64,000 nucleotides of DNA from Clostridiales bacterium (GCA_017617525.1 JAFZWA010000028.1:62001-126000), one strand, 5' to 3'; numbered from the stretch's first letter, positions 36,338-44,872 are shown. Numbers and translations: made by a program. The notes: generated by a model from the sequence alone, not told the origin.

Positions 36338-37810
36338 TTAGGACAATGCAGCTGAGAGTCGCTGTCGTCCGGATTCAATGCGCTTCAGGGCTTCTTCCTT
36401 ACCGAGGAGAAGCATGACTTCGACAGCACCGCCCGGGGTAACTGCCGTACCGGAAGCAGCAATTCTTACCGGCCACATAACGAGAGCGTTCTTGACGCCC
36501 ATGCCTTCGGCAAGACCTGTCAGGCACTCGGAGAGAGAATCCTTGGTCCATTCGATCTCGTAAAGCATCGGAAGAACGATGTTGAGCATCTCAAGGGAGC
36601 CTTCCTTTGTGGTCTTGCTCTTTTTGTGGACATAAAGCTCCAGATCGTAATCGGCAAGCTCAAGAAGGAATCCGAGCTTTTCGCTGATCTGCGGAAGTCT
36701 TGTGATACGCGGCTGCATGATCTCGACAAAGAGAGGATAAAGATCCGGTGTGATCATCGGGAACTTTTCGAGCTCCGGCTTTGCGAACTCGATGAACTCT
36801 TCCTCGGTCATCTTTTTGATGTACTCGCCGTTGAACCATTCGAGCTTGTCGTAGTCGAATACGGACGGGGACTTGCTGATACCGTTGATATCGAAAGCCT
36901 TGCTGAGTTCATCCAGTGTGAAGACTTCCTGATTGTCTTTCGGGCACCAGCCGAGAAGAGCGATATAGTTGATGATCGCTTCCGGAAGGAATCCCTGAGC
37001 GACGAGATCCTCAAAACCTGTGGAACCGTGACGCTTAGAGAGCTTGCTTACCGTGCCGTCCGGGTTCTTTCCCTGAATGAGGGGAAGATGTACATATGTC
37101 GGAATATCCCATCCGAATGCCTCGTAGCAGAGGTTGTATTTCGGAGTAGAGGAGAGATACTCGGAACCACGTACAACGTGGGAGATCTTCATAAGATGAT
37201 CGTCGATGATGTTCGCGAAGTTGTATGTCGGATAGCCGTCGGCCTTCAGAAGGATCTGATCCTCGAGCTCTTTGTTCTGAACGGTGATGTCGCCGTAAAC
37301 GCAGTCGTGGAATGTTGTCTCGCCATCAAGTGGCATCTTCTGACGGATTACATAAGGAATACCCGCTTCGAGGTTCTTCTTGATCTCTTCTTCGGAAAGA
37401 TCACGGCAGTGACGGTCATATCCGCCCTCGACGCCGCCTTCTTCGTGAAGGGAAGCTAGACGCTCCTTCGAGCAGAAGCAGTAGTATGCGTGACCGCTCT
37501 TTACGAGTTCCTCGGCATATGGCTTATAAAGATCCATACGCTCACTCTGGACATAAGGACCATATTCGCCGCCGATGTCCGGACCTTCATCATGGACAAG
37601 ACCCGCGGTCTTCAGTGTTTTGTATATGATATCTACGGCGCCTTCCACATAGCGTTCCTGATCGGTATCCTCGATACGGAGTACGAATGTACCACCTAAG
37701 GATTTTGCGATAAGATACTCATAAAGCGCCGTTCTCAGGTTTCCTACATGCATGAAACCCGTCGGGCTCGGAGCAAAACGTGTGCGTATAGCCGGATTTG
37801 TAATTGGCAT
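36338..37810 (-). CDS. gltX: Glutamyl-tRNA synthetase GltX
   Basis: 490 residues from ATG 37810 (MPITNPAIRTRFAPSPTG); GAGG lies eight bases before it, inside the longer frame from 37828. The HIGH-type motif is FAPSPTGFMHVGNLRTALY and the KMSKS motif is KLSKRHG. Cysteines in YYCFCSKERLA are at the zinc-site position of some GltX enzymes. It charges tRNA-Glu with glutamate. It is the first gene of gltX-glnS on the minus strand. The spacer of the pair contains CGAAAAGCACTTTTCG, a perfect palindrome at 36312-36327. Confidence 0.95.
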   Translation of the reverse strand: MPITNPAIRTRFAPSPTGFMHVGNLRTALYEYLIAKSLGGTFVLRIEDTDQERYVEGAVDIIYKTLKTAGLVHDEGPDIGGEYGPYVQSERMDLYKPYAEELVKSGHAYYCFCSKERLASLHEEGGVEGGYDRHCRDLSEEEIKKNLEAGIPYVIRQKMPLDGETTFHDCVYGDITVQNKELEDQILLKADGYPTYNFANIIDDHLMKISHVVRGSEYLSSTPKYNLCYEAFGWDIPTYVHLPLIQGKNPDGTVSKLSKRHGSTGFEDLVAQGFLPEAIINYIALLGWCPKDNQEVFTLDELSKAFDINGISKSPSVFDYDKLEWFNGEYIKKMTEEEFIEFAKPELEKFPMITPDLYPLFVEIMQPRITRLPQISEKLGFLLELADYDLELYVHKKSKTTKEGSLEMLNIVLPMLYEIEWTKDSLSECLTGLAEGMGVKNALVMWPVRIAASGTAVTPGGAVEVMLLLGKEEALKRIESGRQRLSAALS

Positions 37811-37962
37811 AGTGATGACCTCTTCCATTATTTATAACAACCTATTTTATCACATAACTTTCCGTATAGGCACTTGTATTCATACTTTTTTGTTCAAAGA
37901 ACGGCGTAAAAGTGTTATCATATCTAGGGTAAATATCCTTATACGGAAGGAGAGGAACGTTC

Positions 37963-38997
37963 ATGACATGCCTTAAGCGCGTGGAAAGCACCAGAAGCTA
38001 TCCGATCGAGTGCGGTCGGGGAATGGCGCATACCTGCCTTTATGAGCTGGTCAAGGAGCGTTCTTCCGATCACGAGATACAGGTCGCGATCGTTACGGAT
38101 AAGGAAGTCGACGGGCTGCATCACGCTGGCTTTATCTCCGAACTCGAAAAAAAGGGATTAAAGCTTACGGTGATCCGCATTGACGGAAGACAGTCCTCGA
38201 AGAATTTCGACGTGGTCATGCAGGTATTTGAGCGCCTGATGGATATCTCCTTTTCCGGCGATGATCTTCTTGTCGGATGGGGAGGAGGAAGTGTACTGGA
38301 TGTGACGGCTTTCTGCGCGTCCACATTCTTAGGCGGACTTCCTTATTGCCTGATCCCGACGACTCTGATGAGTATGCTCGAGTCCGCGGAGGCGGATCTT
38401 TCCTACCTGAATTATATGAGTCATAAGGATTGTGTCAGCGTCAAGTGCCTTCCGCTTGCCGTGTATATGGACGTGGAATTTCTTCCGACCGTTCCGGAGT
38501 CCTTCATGAAAAACGGCTACGCGCAGATCATCCGTTACGCGATGCTCGATCAGATCACGCTTTTGAACCGTCTGGTCAATAAGTCCGATATGTTTATCAC
38601 GATCGATGAGTGTTATCTGGCAAAATCCAGGATCAGAGAACTGGATCCGGACGCTTTCTCTTACGGAAAAGAGATCAAAGAAGCGATCCTTCAGCATTTC
38701 AGATTCCTTCGCTATTCCGAAGGAGAGGCGCTGGCTTTCGCCGTGGCAGCCATGAATCCTTCCGAGCCGCTTTTCCGGCTTTATGATATGCTCGGATTCC
38801 CGAGAAAACTCGAGGGAGTTTCCAAAGAAGCCCTGCTCCGCAGGATCATGAAAGAACTTTCGCCCTGTAAAGATGAGATCCCCGTGATCCGCGCATCCGG
38901 AAACGGTGAGATCAAAAGGACTGTAATGACAAGGGAAGAAGCTGAAAAGTTCTTTTCAAGCAGACTCGACGTGATCTGCGATTCTTCGGCAAGGTGA
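37963..38997 (+). CDS. AroB-fold (3-dehydroquinate synthase-like) protein lacking catalytic residues
   Basis: 344 residues. The NAD-binding region VGWGGGSVLDVTAF and LGGLPYCLIPTTLMSML match 3-dehydroquinate synthase by eye. Key residues differ: SVGGK reads SAEADL (Lys replaced by Leu146), the zinc ligand Glu in AEVIKYG is Gln188 in AQIIRYA, and GHTxGHA reads GKEIKEA, losing both histidines. The fold seems kept through SEGEALAFAVAAM. So it is probably not a dehydroquinate synthase, and may bind a nucleotide or sugar. AAGGAGAG precedes the ATG. First gene of a three-gene run with the M28-like lipoprotein and a small protein. Confidence 0.75.
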   Translation: MTCLKRVESTRSYPIECGRGMAHTCLYELVKERSSDHEIQVAIVTDKEVDGLHHAGFISELEKKGLKLTVIRIDGRQSSKNFDVVMQVFERLMDISFSGDDLLVGWGGGSVLDVTAFCASTFLGGLPYCLIPTTLMSMLESAEADLSYLNYMSHKDCVSVKCLPLAVYMDVEFLPTVPESFMKNGYAQIIRYAMLDQITLLNRLVNKSDMFITIDECYLAKSRIRELDPDAFSYGKEIKEAILQHFRFLRYSEGEALAFAVAAMNPSEPLFRLYDMLGFPRKLEGVSKEALLRRIMKELSPCKDEIPVIRASGNGEIKRTVMTREEAEKFFSSRLDVICDSSAR

Positions 38998-39011
38998 GTT
39001 TAGGAGAGTTA

Positions 39012-40256
39012 ATGAAGTATAGAAAAACACGTAAAAAGACACTGCGTATCCTTTCGGTCGTGCTTTGTTTCATGATGGTCTTTTCGTCCGCTTCCTGCGG
39101 TGAGAAAGACGAAGAACTGAAGCCGGCGCAGTTTGGTACATACGGCGCGGATTTCGCTTTGAATCTGGCACAGTCGTTCCCGTACCGCGAAGCTTTTTCC
39201 GCAGGAGAACAGGGCGCGGGTGTCATGATCAAGAACGAACTGGAAAACCTCGGTTATCAGGTCGAGGTACAGGCGATCGGCGCTTCCGCGACCGAGACAT
39301 CAAGTAACTATATCGTCCGTATTCCGGGTGAAGGCTTTATGCAGAGAGACTCCTTCGGTGAATACAATCCGGTACATAAAACGGTCGTCATCGGCGCGCA
39401 TTACGATTCGCCGATCAAGTATTCCCAGAGACTGGAGTATCCGCTTTATAACGGAATCCAGAATAACGCCTGCGGTATCGGTTCTCTTATGACGATCGCC
39501 AAGGAGATGGCCGGCAAAAAATACGCCTATGACATCATCCTGGTCGCTTTCGGCGCGTCCACCTCGAATTACCTGGGCGCGAGAACATTCGTATACAATC
39601 TTTCCGATGAAGAAAGAAGCAGTATCGACTGCATGTACTGTATCGAAAGCATCTACGCCGGAGATAAGCTTTACGCGCATTCCGGTCTTTCGTCATTAAA
39701 GGCGGGCAATAAGTACAGTTTCAGAAGAAAACTCTACGAGGCATATGATGTCGCCTATGAGAACAGCCTCTGGTCGGAGACGGGTGTTGACCTTTACTAC
39801 AACATGTCGCTTCTGAGTTTTGACGCGAACGGCGACGGTGTGGACGATATGTATCGTGAGGTCACGACGGTTCAGTCCGACTATACAGTATTCGATAATC
39901 TGTCGATCCCGGTCGTATTCTTTGAATCATCCGATTATAATTTCACGAAACTTTCCGATATGAAAGAAACAAAGAACCTGACACTTCAGACTTACGGCGG
40001 AGCTGTCAGAAATACGCCTCTCGACTCTACGATCACGCTCAAGGAAGCGCTTGATGAAACGAGACTCGAGACACGAATCAATGTGGTCTCGTATATCATC
40101 ATCAAGGCTGTCGAAAAGGGCTCGAAGGATTGTGTGCCGGTATCAAAGTATAACGACGGCGAACGTCTGGCGCCGACTGTCTCTCCGAAGAAGAAGGAAG
40201 AGAAGATGGCTTCTTTGAGCGAAGCTGCCGCGACCGCGGAGAGCGCCAAATCTTAA
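39012..40256 (+). CDS. M28 peptidase-like lipoprotein lacking metal ligands
   Basis: 414 residues from ATG 39012 (TAGGAG upstream). The signal peptide ends in the lipobox SSASC with Cys29, so the protein is anchored outside the membrane. The domain resembles M28 aminopeptidases: VVIGAHYDSP with His130. But GANDNASG reads GIQNNACG (Asp to Asn151) and the catalytic EE pair reads ST at Ser183-Thr184 in AFGASTSNYLGAR. Two of the most important residues are gone, so peptidase activity is unlikely. It may bind peptides or a cell-wall part. Cotranscribed with the AroB-like gene, 14 bases before. Confidence 0.78.
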   Translation: MKYRKTRKKTLRILSVVLCFMMVFSSASCGEKDEELKPAQFGTYGADFALNLAQSFPYREAFSAGEQGAGVMIKNELENLGYQVEVQAIGASATETSSNYIVRIPGEGFMQRDSFGEYNPVHKTVVIGAHYDSPIKYSQRLEYPLYNGIQNNACGIGSLMTIAKEMAGKKYAYDIILVAFGASTSNYLGARTFVYNLSDEERSSIDCMYCIESIYAGDKLYAHSGLSSLKAGNKYSFRRKLYEAYDVAYENSLWSETGVDLYYNMSLLSFDANGDGVDDMYREVTTVQSDYTVFDNLSIPVVFFESSDYNFTKLSDMKETKNLTLQTYGGAVRNTPLDSTITLKEALDETRLETRINVVSYIIIKAVEKGSKDCVPVSKYNDGERLAPTVSPKKKEEKMASLSEAAATAESAKS

Positions 40257-40273
40257 ACACAAGGAGAAACGAC

Positions 40274-40696
40274 ATGGACAACGGTGAAAATGAGCAGATC
40301 ATCCGAGGTGATCTGTTTTCGGGACTTGCGGTCAGTGATCTGGAAGATCGTGATTATCACTTTACCATCGACGGAAGTGAAGTCACTTTAAGCCAGAGAG
40401 TACAGAGCCCGAAAGATGACAGAAAGGTTCTGGGGTTCCTGTTCCTTATGGATAAACCGGTGCGTTTCCGCCTGGATATTCTTGTGCCGGAAGACTGTAA
40501 GAACGCCCAGTTCTCATTAAACGATAAAGAACTTCTCGGTTTTTTCAGCAAAGATATTCCGGAAGACCCGGAATTTGTACAGGTCACGCATTGTAATGAC
40601 GAGGCAAAATATACGCCGCTTCGCCCCGGTGAATTCCAGTCACTGAATTTCCGCTGGGAGTCCGGAGATGTTCTGAAATGCTTCTTTTACTATTGA
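40274..40696 (+). CDS. Small protein of unknown function
   Basis: 140 residues, no signal peptide or membrane segment. It is rich in beta strand: DYHFTIDGSEVTLSQRV, GFLFLMDKPVRFRLDILVPEDC and LNFRWESGDVLKCFFYY at the end. The pattern is like the small beta-sandwich that closes some glycoside hydrolases (DUF1680-type), but here it stands alone. I do not recognise it. AAGGAG precedes the ATG, 17 bases after the lipoprotein stop, so it is probably the third gene of that operon. Confidence 0.65.
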   Translation: MDNGENEQIIRGDLFSGLAVSDLEDRDYHFTIDGSEVTLSQRVQSPKDDRKVLGFLFLMDKPVRFRLDILVPEDCKNAQFSLNDKELLGFFSKDIPEDPEFVQVTHCNDEAKYTPLRPGEFQSLNFRWESGDVLKCFFYY

Positions 40697-40706
40697 AGCC
40701 CCCGAA

Positions 40707-40735
40707 TTGACGTGTTTTTTTGCTAGTGTTATATT
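40707..40735 (+). promoter_or_regulatory. Promoter of the RDD gene
   Basis: TTGACG (40707-40712), a 17-base spacer and TATATT (40730-40735). Confidence 0.75.
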
Positions 40736-40760
40736 GAATTTATAATCGGGAGGGTCAAAT

Positions 40761-41330
40761 ATGAATAATAATGCTTCGATGACGGATAGAGCTTGTGCTA
40801 TTTTCCTTGATCTTATTACTTTTATCGGTTACGTGTGCGGTGTCTGCATGCTGATCTTTTCTGTGAATGAGATCAGTACGGAAGTGAACTCGGTAAAGAT
40901 CTCACAGAATCAGTTGATCAAACTGGCCATTGTACTGGTCGTCGTTTATTTCGCGTTGGATGTACTTCTGACTAGACTTTTTGCTACGACACCCGGTAAG
41001 CTCTTCATGAACTGCGACGTTGATTTCCACATGGGTAATTCAATGGTCCACAATATCATCAGAAGCTTCTTCAAAGTGATCTGCCTGTTCACGGTAATTC
41101 CCGGTATCATTTCTTATGTTTATGCTTCCGGCAATCCCGAAAATCAGACGTACCACGATCGACTTGCCAAGTCCAATGTAACAAGTACCACGAGAATGCC
41201 TCGCTTCCTCGGCGTACTGATCGTACTTGGCGGTGTTGCTCTTCTGGTTTTGTTCATTGTGAACTATCGTGAAGCGATCGGACTGAACTTCCAGATCGGT
41301 CTTAAGAGCTTCAAGATCTTTGAGTTTTAA
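40761..41330 (+). CDS. RDD-family membrane protein
   Basis: 189 residues with four hydrophobic helices. TDRACAIFLDLITFIG at the start is the R..D pattern of the RDD family, and ATTPGKLFMNCDV is the loop after the second helix. QTYHDRLAKSNV lies before the last helix. Function is unknown; some relatives act in ion or solute balance. GGGAGG lies upstream. It is a single gene with its own promoter. Confidence 0.82.
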   Translation: MNNNASMTDRACAIFLDLITFIGYVCGVCMLIFSVNEISTEVNSVKISQNQLIKLAIVLVVVYFALDVLLTRLFATTPGKLFMNCDVDFHMGNSMVHNIIRSFFKVICLFTVIPGIISYVYASGNPENQTYHDRLAKSNVTSTTRMPRFLGVLIVLGGVALLVLFIVNYREAIGLNFQIGLKSFKIFEF

Positions 41331-41380
41331 TTCGCTTTATTTAGCGTAGTTTACAATTCGGTGAACTTATTTTTTGATAC

Positions 41381-41409
41381 TTGTTATTTTATCAAATACA
41401 TGGTATTAT
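41381..41409 (+). promoter_or_regulatory. Intergenic promoter for a candidate small RNA
   Basis: TTGTTA (41381-41386), exactly 17 bases, then TATTAT (41404-41409). No open frame follows before the terminator at 41460-41487. Confidence 0.55.
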
Positions 41410-41415
41410 CTTTTT

Positions 41416-41488
41416 CAGAAAGACGGATAATTAACCGGATTTTGTAACTACAAGAATGGCCATCTGATTTATCAGATGGTTATTTTTG
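41416..41488 (+). ncRNA. Candidate small structured RNA (about 70 nt)
   Basis: A transcript from the 41381-41409 promoter would start near 41416 and stop at the hairpin CCATCTGAT-TT-ATCAGATGG (41460-41479), followed by TTATTTTT. Two smaller hairpins precede it: CCGG-type pairing near 41433-41447 and TTGTA-AC-TACAA. There is no ribosome binding site or useful open frame. The alternative is that the hairpin simply terminates the RDD gene, 130 bases upstream. Confidence 0.42.
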
Positions 41489-41545
41489 TATACGGCTTTA
41501 TTTCAGCGGTTTTGAGCTTTTCGCTCTGAACGGTTATATGCATAA

Positions 41546-41605
41546 AAATCCCCCTTTTTCTTTCGCGTTTTTCTGTCTGAAAATACGTGTGAAAAAGGGG
41601 GATTA
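41546..41605 (-). terminator. Long terminator of ilvE
   Basis: AATCCCCCTTTTTC (41547-41560) and GAAAAAGGGGGATT (41591-41604) are a perfect 14-bp inverted repeat with a 30-base loop, 30 bases after the ilvE stop. The stretch 41331-41634 holds this, the candidate small RNA and nothing else I can see. Confidence 0.75.
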
Positions 41606-41634
41606 TAATACCTTGTTTTATCGATGAAAACTTA

Positions 41635-42711
41635 TCAGTCGACCTTAGTTACCCAACCGAATTTGTCTTCAACTTTTCCGCTCTGAATACCTGTGATGGT
41701 ATCGTAGAATTTCTGTGTGATCGGACCGATCTCGCCATTATTGATGTGGATGATCGTGTCTTCATACTTGAGCTCACCGACAGGGGAAACAACAGCAGCT
41801 GTACCGCATCCGAAGCACTCCTGCATGCGACCGGATTTACCTGCTTCGATAACCTCTTCGATGGAGATCTTTCTCTCTTCGACTTCAAGACCCATATCCT
41901 TAGCGATCTCGATGCAGGATCTTCTTGTGATACCCGGCAGGATAGAACCGGCTGCCAGGGAAGGAGTAACGAGTTTGTTGTCGATGATGAACATGATGTT
42001 CATAGCGCCGACTTCCTCGATGTACTTCTGCTCAACACCGTCGAGCCAGAGTACCTGCTCGTAACCGGAGTCGTGTGCGATCGTCTGAGCGATCAGGGAA
42101 CAACCGTAGTTACCTGCGCACTTTGTGAAACCTGTACCGCCACGAACCGCACGAACGTACTTGTCTTCAACGTAGATCTTAACCGGCTGAATTCCGTGAG
42201 CGTAGTAAGCACCGGAAGGTGAGAGCAGGATGAAGAACTTGTATGTGTTGGAAGGACGTACGCCGAGGTACGGGTCTGTAGCGATAACGAACGGACGGAT
42301 GTACATGGACTCACCCTTACCGGACGGGATCCAATCCTTGTCGATCTCAACGAGTTTCTTTGTAGCGTGTACGCAGAAGTCAACGTCAACCTTCGGGATA
42401 ACGAGACGATCGTTACTGTCGTTCATACGCTCGAAGTTGCAAGCCGGACGGAAGAGGTTGATGGAACCATCTTCGCACTTATAAGCCTTGAGGCCTTCGA
42501 ATACTGCCTGACCATAGTGGAATACCATAGCGGACGGCTCGATCTCGAACGGACCGTAAGGAACGATTCTCGGATTGATCCAGCCCTGACCCTCAACATA
42601 GTCCATAACGAACATGTGGTCAGAGAAGATGTGTCCGAACGGCAGCGGCTGACCCGGCTGCGGTTTCTGTCTTGGTGAGGTTGTCTTAGTAACCGAAATT
42701 TCTGGGAACAT
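41635..42711 (-). CDS. ilvE: Branched-chain amino-acid aminotransferase IlvE
   Basis: 358 residues, fold type IV PLP enzyme. HYGQAVFEGLKAY, FRPACNFERMNDS, TGFTKCAGNYGCSL (the PLP lysine in FTKCAGNY) and MQECFGCGTAAVVSPVG are clear BCAT signatures. It moves the amino group between leucine, isoleucine or valine and 2-oxoglutarate in the cytoplasm. The 2-oxoacids formed would suit the VorB-type oxidoreductase at 3.6-6.2 kb. AGGAGG lies before the ATG. A -10 (TATAAT on the minus strand) is at 42751-42756. No T-box leader is seen. Confidence 0.96.
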   Translation of the reverse strand: MFPEISVTKTTSPRQKPQPGQPLPFGHIFSDHMFVMDYVEGQGWINPRIVPYGPFEIEPSAMVFHYGQAVFEGLKAYKCEDGSINLFRPACNFERMNDSNDRLVIPKVDVDFCVHATKKLVEIDKDWIPSGKGESMYIRPFVIATDPYLGVRPSNTYKFFILLSPSGAYYAHGIQPVKIYVEDKYVRAVRGGTGFTKCAGNYGCSLIAQTIAHDSGYEQVLWLDGVEQKYIEEVGAMNIMFIIDNKLVTPSLAAGSILPGITRRSCIEIAKDMGLEVEERKISIEEVIEAGKSGRMQECFGCGTAAVVSPVGELKYEDTIIHINNGEIGPITQKFYDTITGIQSGKVEDKFGWVTKVD

Positions 42712-42888
42712 AATAATCCTCCTACTTACTTTAATTATTTACTGCTTTTGATTATAGTCCCTTTTACACGATATGGAGCAGGGTTTTTCTTAAAAACGGA
42801 AAAATGTCCTATTTCGTAAAGAAAAGCACCATGTTTGCGATAGAAGGACAGTGGGCGCGTCCGGTTGGCGTAAAAGAGTTTTTAGATG

Positions 42889-42919
42889 TAAAATCATATT
42901 GTGATCGCAAGTGGCGATC
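42889..42919 (+). promoter_or_regulatory. nagA promoter -10 and leader dyad
   Basis: TTGGCG (42865-42870) and TAAAAT (42889-42894) are 18 bases apart. GATCGC-AAGTG-GCGATC (42903-42919) is a perfect 6-bp dyad that ends just before the ribosome binding site, so it could be an operator or a hairpin over the site. Confidence 0.45.
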
Positions 42920-42935
42920 GGGAAGGACAACGAAT

Positions 42936-44099
42936 ATGCGGCTGAATCATGTAGATCTTGTAGATGCGGATTTTTCTCTTCAAAAAGATATGACGATGAC
43001 CGTGGATAACGGACGTATTTCTGCTATCGCAAAAGAGATCCTTTCCGTTCCTGCCGATGAGGACGAATATGACCTTTCCGGCATGATCCTGATCCCCGGG
43101 TTTATCGACCTTCATATACACGGCGCGATGGGCGCGGATACCTCAGACGGTACGGTCGAAAGCCTGTCGAAGATCTCCTCGTATCTCGCCTCTAAAGGTG
43201 TTACTTCTTTCTGCCCGACAACGATGATGATCCCGAAGGAAGACGTTCAGAGAGTTCTTCTTTCCGCGGACCATTTCAAGAGGGAAGAGAGCGGAGCAAG
43301 AGTTTTGGGCGTGAGACTGGAAGGTCCTTTTCTCTCGAAAGAAAAGTGTGGCGTCCAAAATACCGACTATGCCATAGATCCTTCGATGGAATATGTTCAG
43401 GAGATCCTTTCAGGTTTTTCCGAAGATCTGATATCTATCATAGATATCGCGCCGGAGCTTCCCGGGAGCTTCGACTTTATCACGAAGATGAAAGAAAAGT
43501 ACGTTCTTTCCTGCGCGCACACGGCGGCTCCGTATCAGACTTGCCGTGACGCGATCAAGACGGGACTTCGTCACGCGACGCATCTTTTTAACGCGATGAA
43601 TCCGCTGGGACACCATGAGCCCGGCGCACCGGGAGCTCTTCTTGAGGTTCCGGAAGTTACTTGTGAACTGATCTGTGACGGTATGCACGTGCATCCGGCG
43701 CTTTTAAAGATCGCTTTTACCGTACTTGGTGAAGATCGGGCGGTGGTCGTTTCAGATGCCATGCGTGCCGCAGGAATGCCGGACGGTCAATACGATCTCG
43801 GCGGTAAAGTGGTCAATGTCATATCCGGTAGAACGGATTTCGGTGATGGAAGACTTGCGGGTTCCACGACGGATATTCACGCGGAGTTCCTTAATCTTCT
43901 GAAGATCGGAATTCCCATGCGCACCGCGCTGAAGGCATGTACGCTGAATCCGGCAAGAGTACTTAATATCGACGGGGATACCGGTACGCTCGAGATCGGA
44001 AAGTTCGCGGATATGGTTGCTCTGGATAAGAACAATAGTGTCCGAAAAGTATGGGTCAAGGGAAAACTTGTTTATTCTTTTGAAGAAGGGAAAGAGTAG
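42936..44099 (+). CDS. nagA: N-acetylglucosamine-6-phosphate deacetylase NagA
   Basis: 387 residues from ATG 42936 after GGGAAGGA. The frame runs back to 42804 but that part does not resemble NagA. FIDLHIHGAMGAD binds metal, RLEGPFLS, SCAHTAAPY and HATHLFNAMNPLGHHEPG are family motifs, and VVSDAMRAAGMPDG carries the catalytic Asp. It removes acetate from GlcNAc-6-phosphate in the cytoplasm, feeding amino-sugar recycling. A Crp-like gene follows seven bases after. No nagB is in the window. Confidence 0.95.
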   Translation: MRLNHVDLVDADFSLQKDMTMTVDNGRISAIAKEILSVPADEDEYDLSGMILIPGFIDLHIHGAMGADTSDGTVESLSKISSYLASKGVTSFCPTTMMIPKEDVQRVLLSADHFKREESGARVLGVRLEGPFLSKEKCGVQNTDYAIDPSMEYVQEILSGFSEDLISIIDIAPELPGSFDFITKMKEKYVLSCAHTAAPYQTCRDAIKTGLRHATHLFNAMNPLGHHEPGAPGALLEVPEVTCELICDGMHVHPALLKIAFTVLGEDRAVVVSDAMRAAGMPDGQYDLGGKVVNVISGRTDFGDGRLAGSTTDIHAEFLNLLKIGIPMRTALKACTLNPARVLNIDGDTGTLEIGKFADMVALDKNNSVRKVWVKGKLVYSFEEGKE

Positions 44100-44106
44100 A
44101 TAAGAA

Positions 44107-44781
44107 ATGAGCAAGGATAAAAGAACAGAAGTATCTATCTTGTTTTTGGGTTTAAGTCCTGCAGAAAAGGAGGAGTGCCAGGCGCTTTTCCGAGCGAAAG
44201 ACCTTGTGAAAGGTGAACTCATCGCGTCTGAAGGAGATCTTTGCAATGGCCTGATCATCATCGAAGAAGGTGAGGCGGCAGCCCAGAAGTACACGCATTC
44301 CGGAGAGTATTCGACACTTCGTATCTTAGAGCACGGAGATGTATTCGGCGAGGACCAGATCCAGGAGGAGGACGGGCGCTATACTTCTACTTTGGAAGCA
44401 ATCACGGATGTGTCACTGTCATTTATATCCCAGAACAATCTGTTCTCCCTCGTTGAGAAGTTCCCGACGATCCGTGAGGGCCTCTGGAAGCTGCTTTTGC
44501 AAAGGATCAAACAGTCTGATGAGAGGGTGATCCTTCTTTCCCAGAAGAGTGTCAGATCGAAGATCTCGTTTTTTCTTCTGCGTCTTTCTGAAAAGCAGCA
44601 GAAGGCCTGTGTTACGCTTCCGGGATCCCGAGAAGTAGTGGCCAAGTTCCTTTCGATCCCTCGTCCGTCGTTTTCCCGAGAGTTATCGGCGATGGAAAAA
44701 GATGGGATACTCTCACTTTCGGGGAAAATGGTCACGATCCTGGATAAAAGTTCCTTACAAAGAGAGATCGGCGAGATATAA
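44107..44781 (+). CDS. Crp/Fnr-family transcriptional regulator
   Basis: 224 residues. Residues 10-130 are a cyclic-nucleotide-binding-type beta roll (GELIASEGDLCNGLIII, LEHGDVFGEDQI), and residues 150-215 a winged helix (SREVVAKFLSIPRPSFSRELSAMEKDGI). No phosphate-binding RxA motif of Crp or FNR-type cysteine cluster is clear, so the ligand is unknown. The start MSKDKRTEVS has little ribosome binding site of its own; the gene follows nagA by seven bases and is probably coupled to it. It may control amino-sugar use, but this is inference. Confidence 0.88.
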   Translation: MSKDKRTEVSILFLGLSPAEKEECQALFRAKDLVKGELIASEGDLCNGLIIIEEGEAAAQKYTHSGEYSTLRILEHGDVFGEDQIQEEDGRYTSTLEAITDVSLSFISQNNLFSLVEKFPTIREGLWKLLLQRIKQSDERVILLSQKSVRSKISFFLLRLSEKQQKACVTLPGSREVVAKFLSIPRPSFSRELSAMEKDGILSLSGKMVTILDKSSLQREIGEI

Positions 44782-44833
44782 GGCGTTTCCGGAGCGATGC
44801 CTTTCGAGCGGTTCGCCAAGAGCGTGCCATCTA

Positions 44834-44842
44834 TGATATAAT
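44834..44842 (+). promoter_or_regulatory. Extended -10 promoter of the cdaA fusion
   Basis: TGATATAAT is an extended -10 (TGn plus TATAAT at 44837-44842), about 30 bases before the start codon, with no strong -35. Confidence 0.6.
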
Positions 44843-44872
44843 TAAGAGACGTATTCGAAAGGGGGATGAACA

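Noticed and set aside
34589-37810. glnS as recent foreign DNA
   Set aside because: GlnRS is patchy in Firmicutes, but base and codon use match the neighbours and it forms an operon with gltX, so no recent transfer is visible.
42712-42803. T-box or other amino-acid leader before ilvE; also looked for before glnS/gltX
   Set aside because: The leaders are too short, and no T-box core sequence or antiterminator was seen.
42804-42935. N-terminal extension of nagA from 42804
   Set aside because: These 44 residues do not resemble NagA, and a promoter-like pair, a dyad and a good ribosome binding site lie before ATG 42936.
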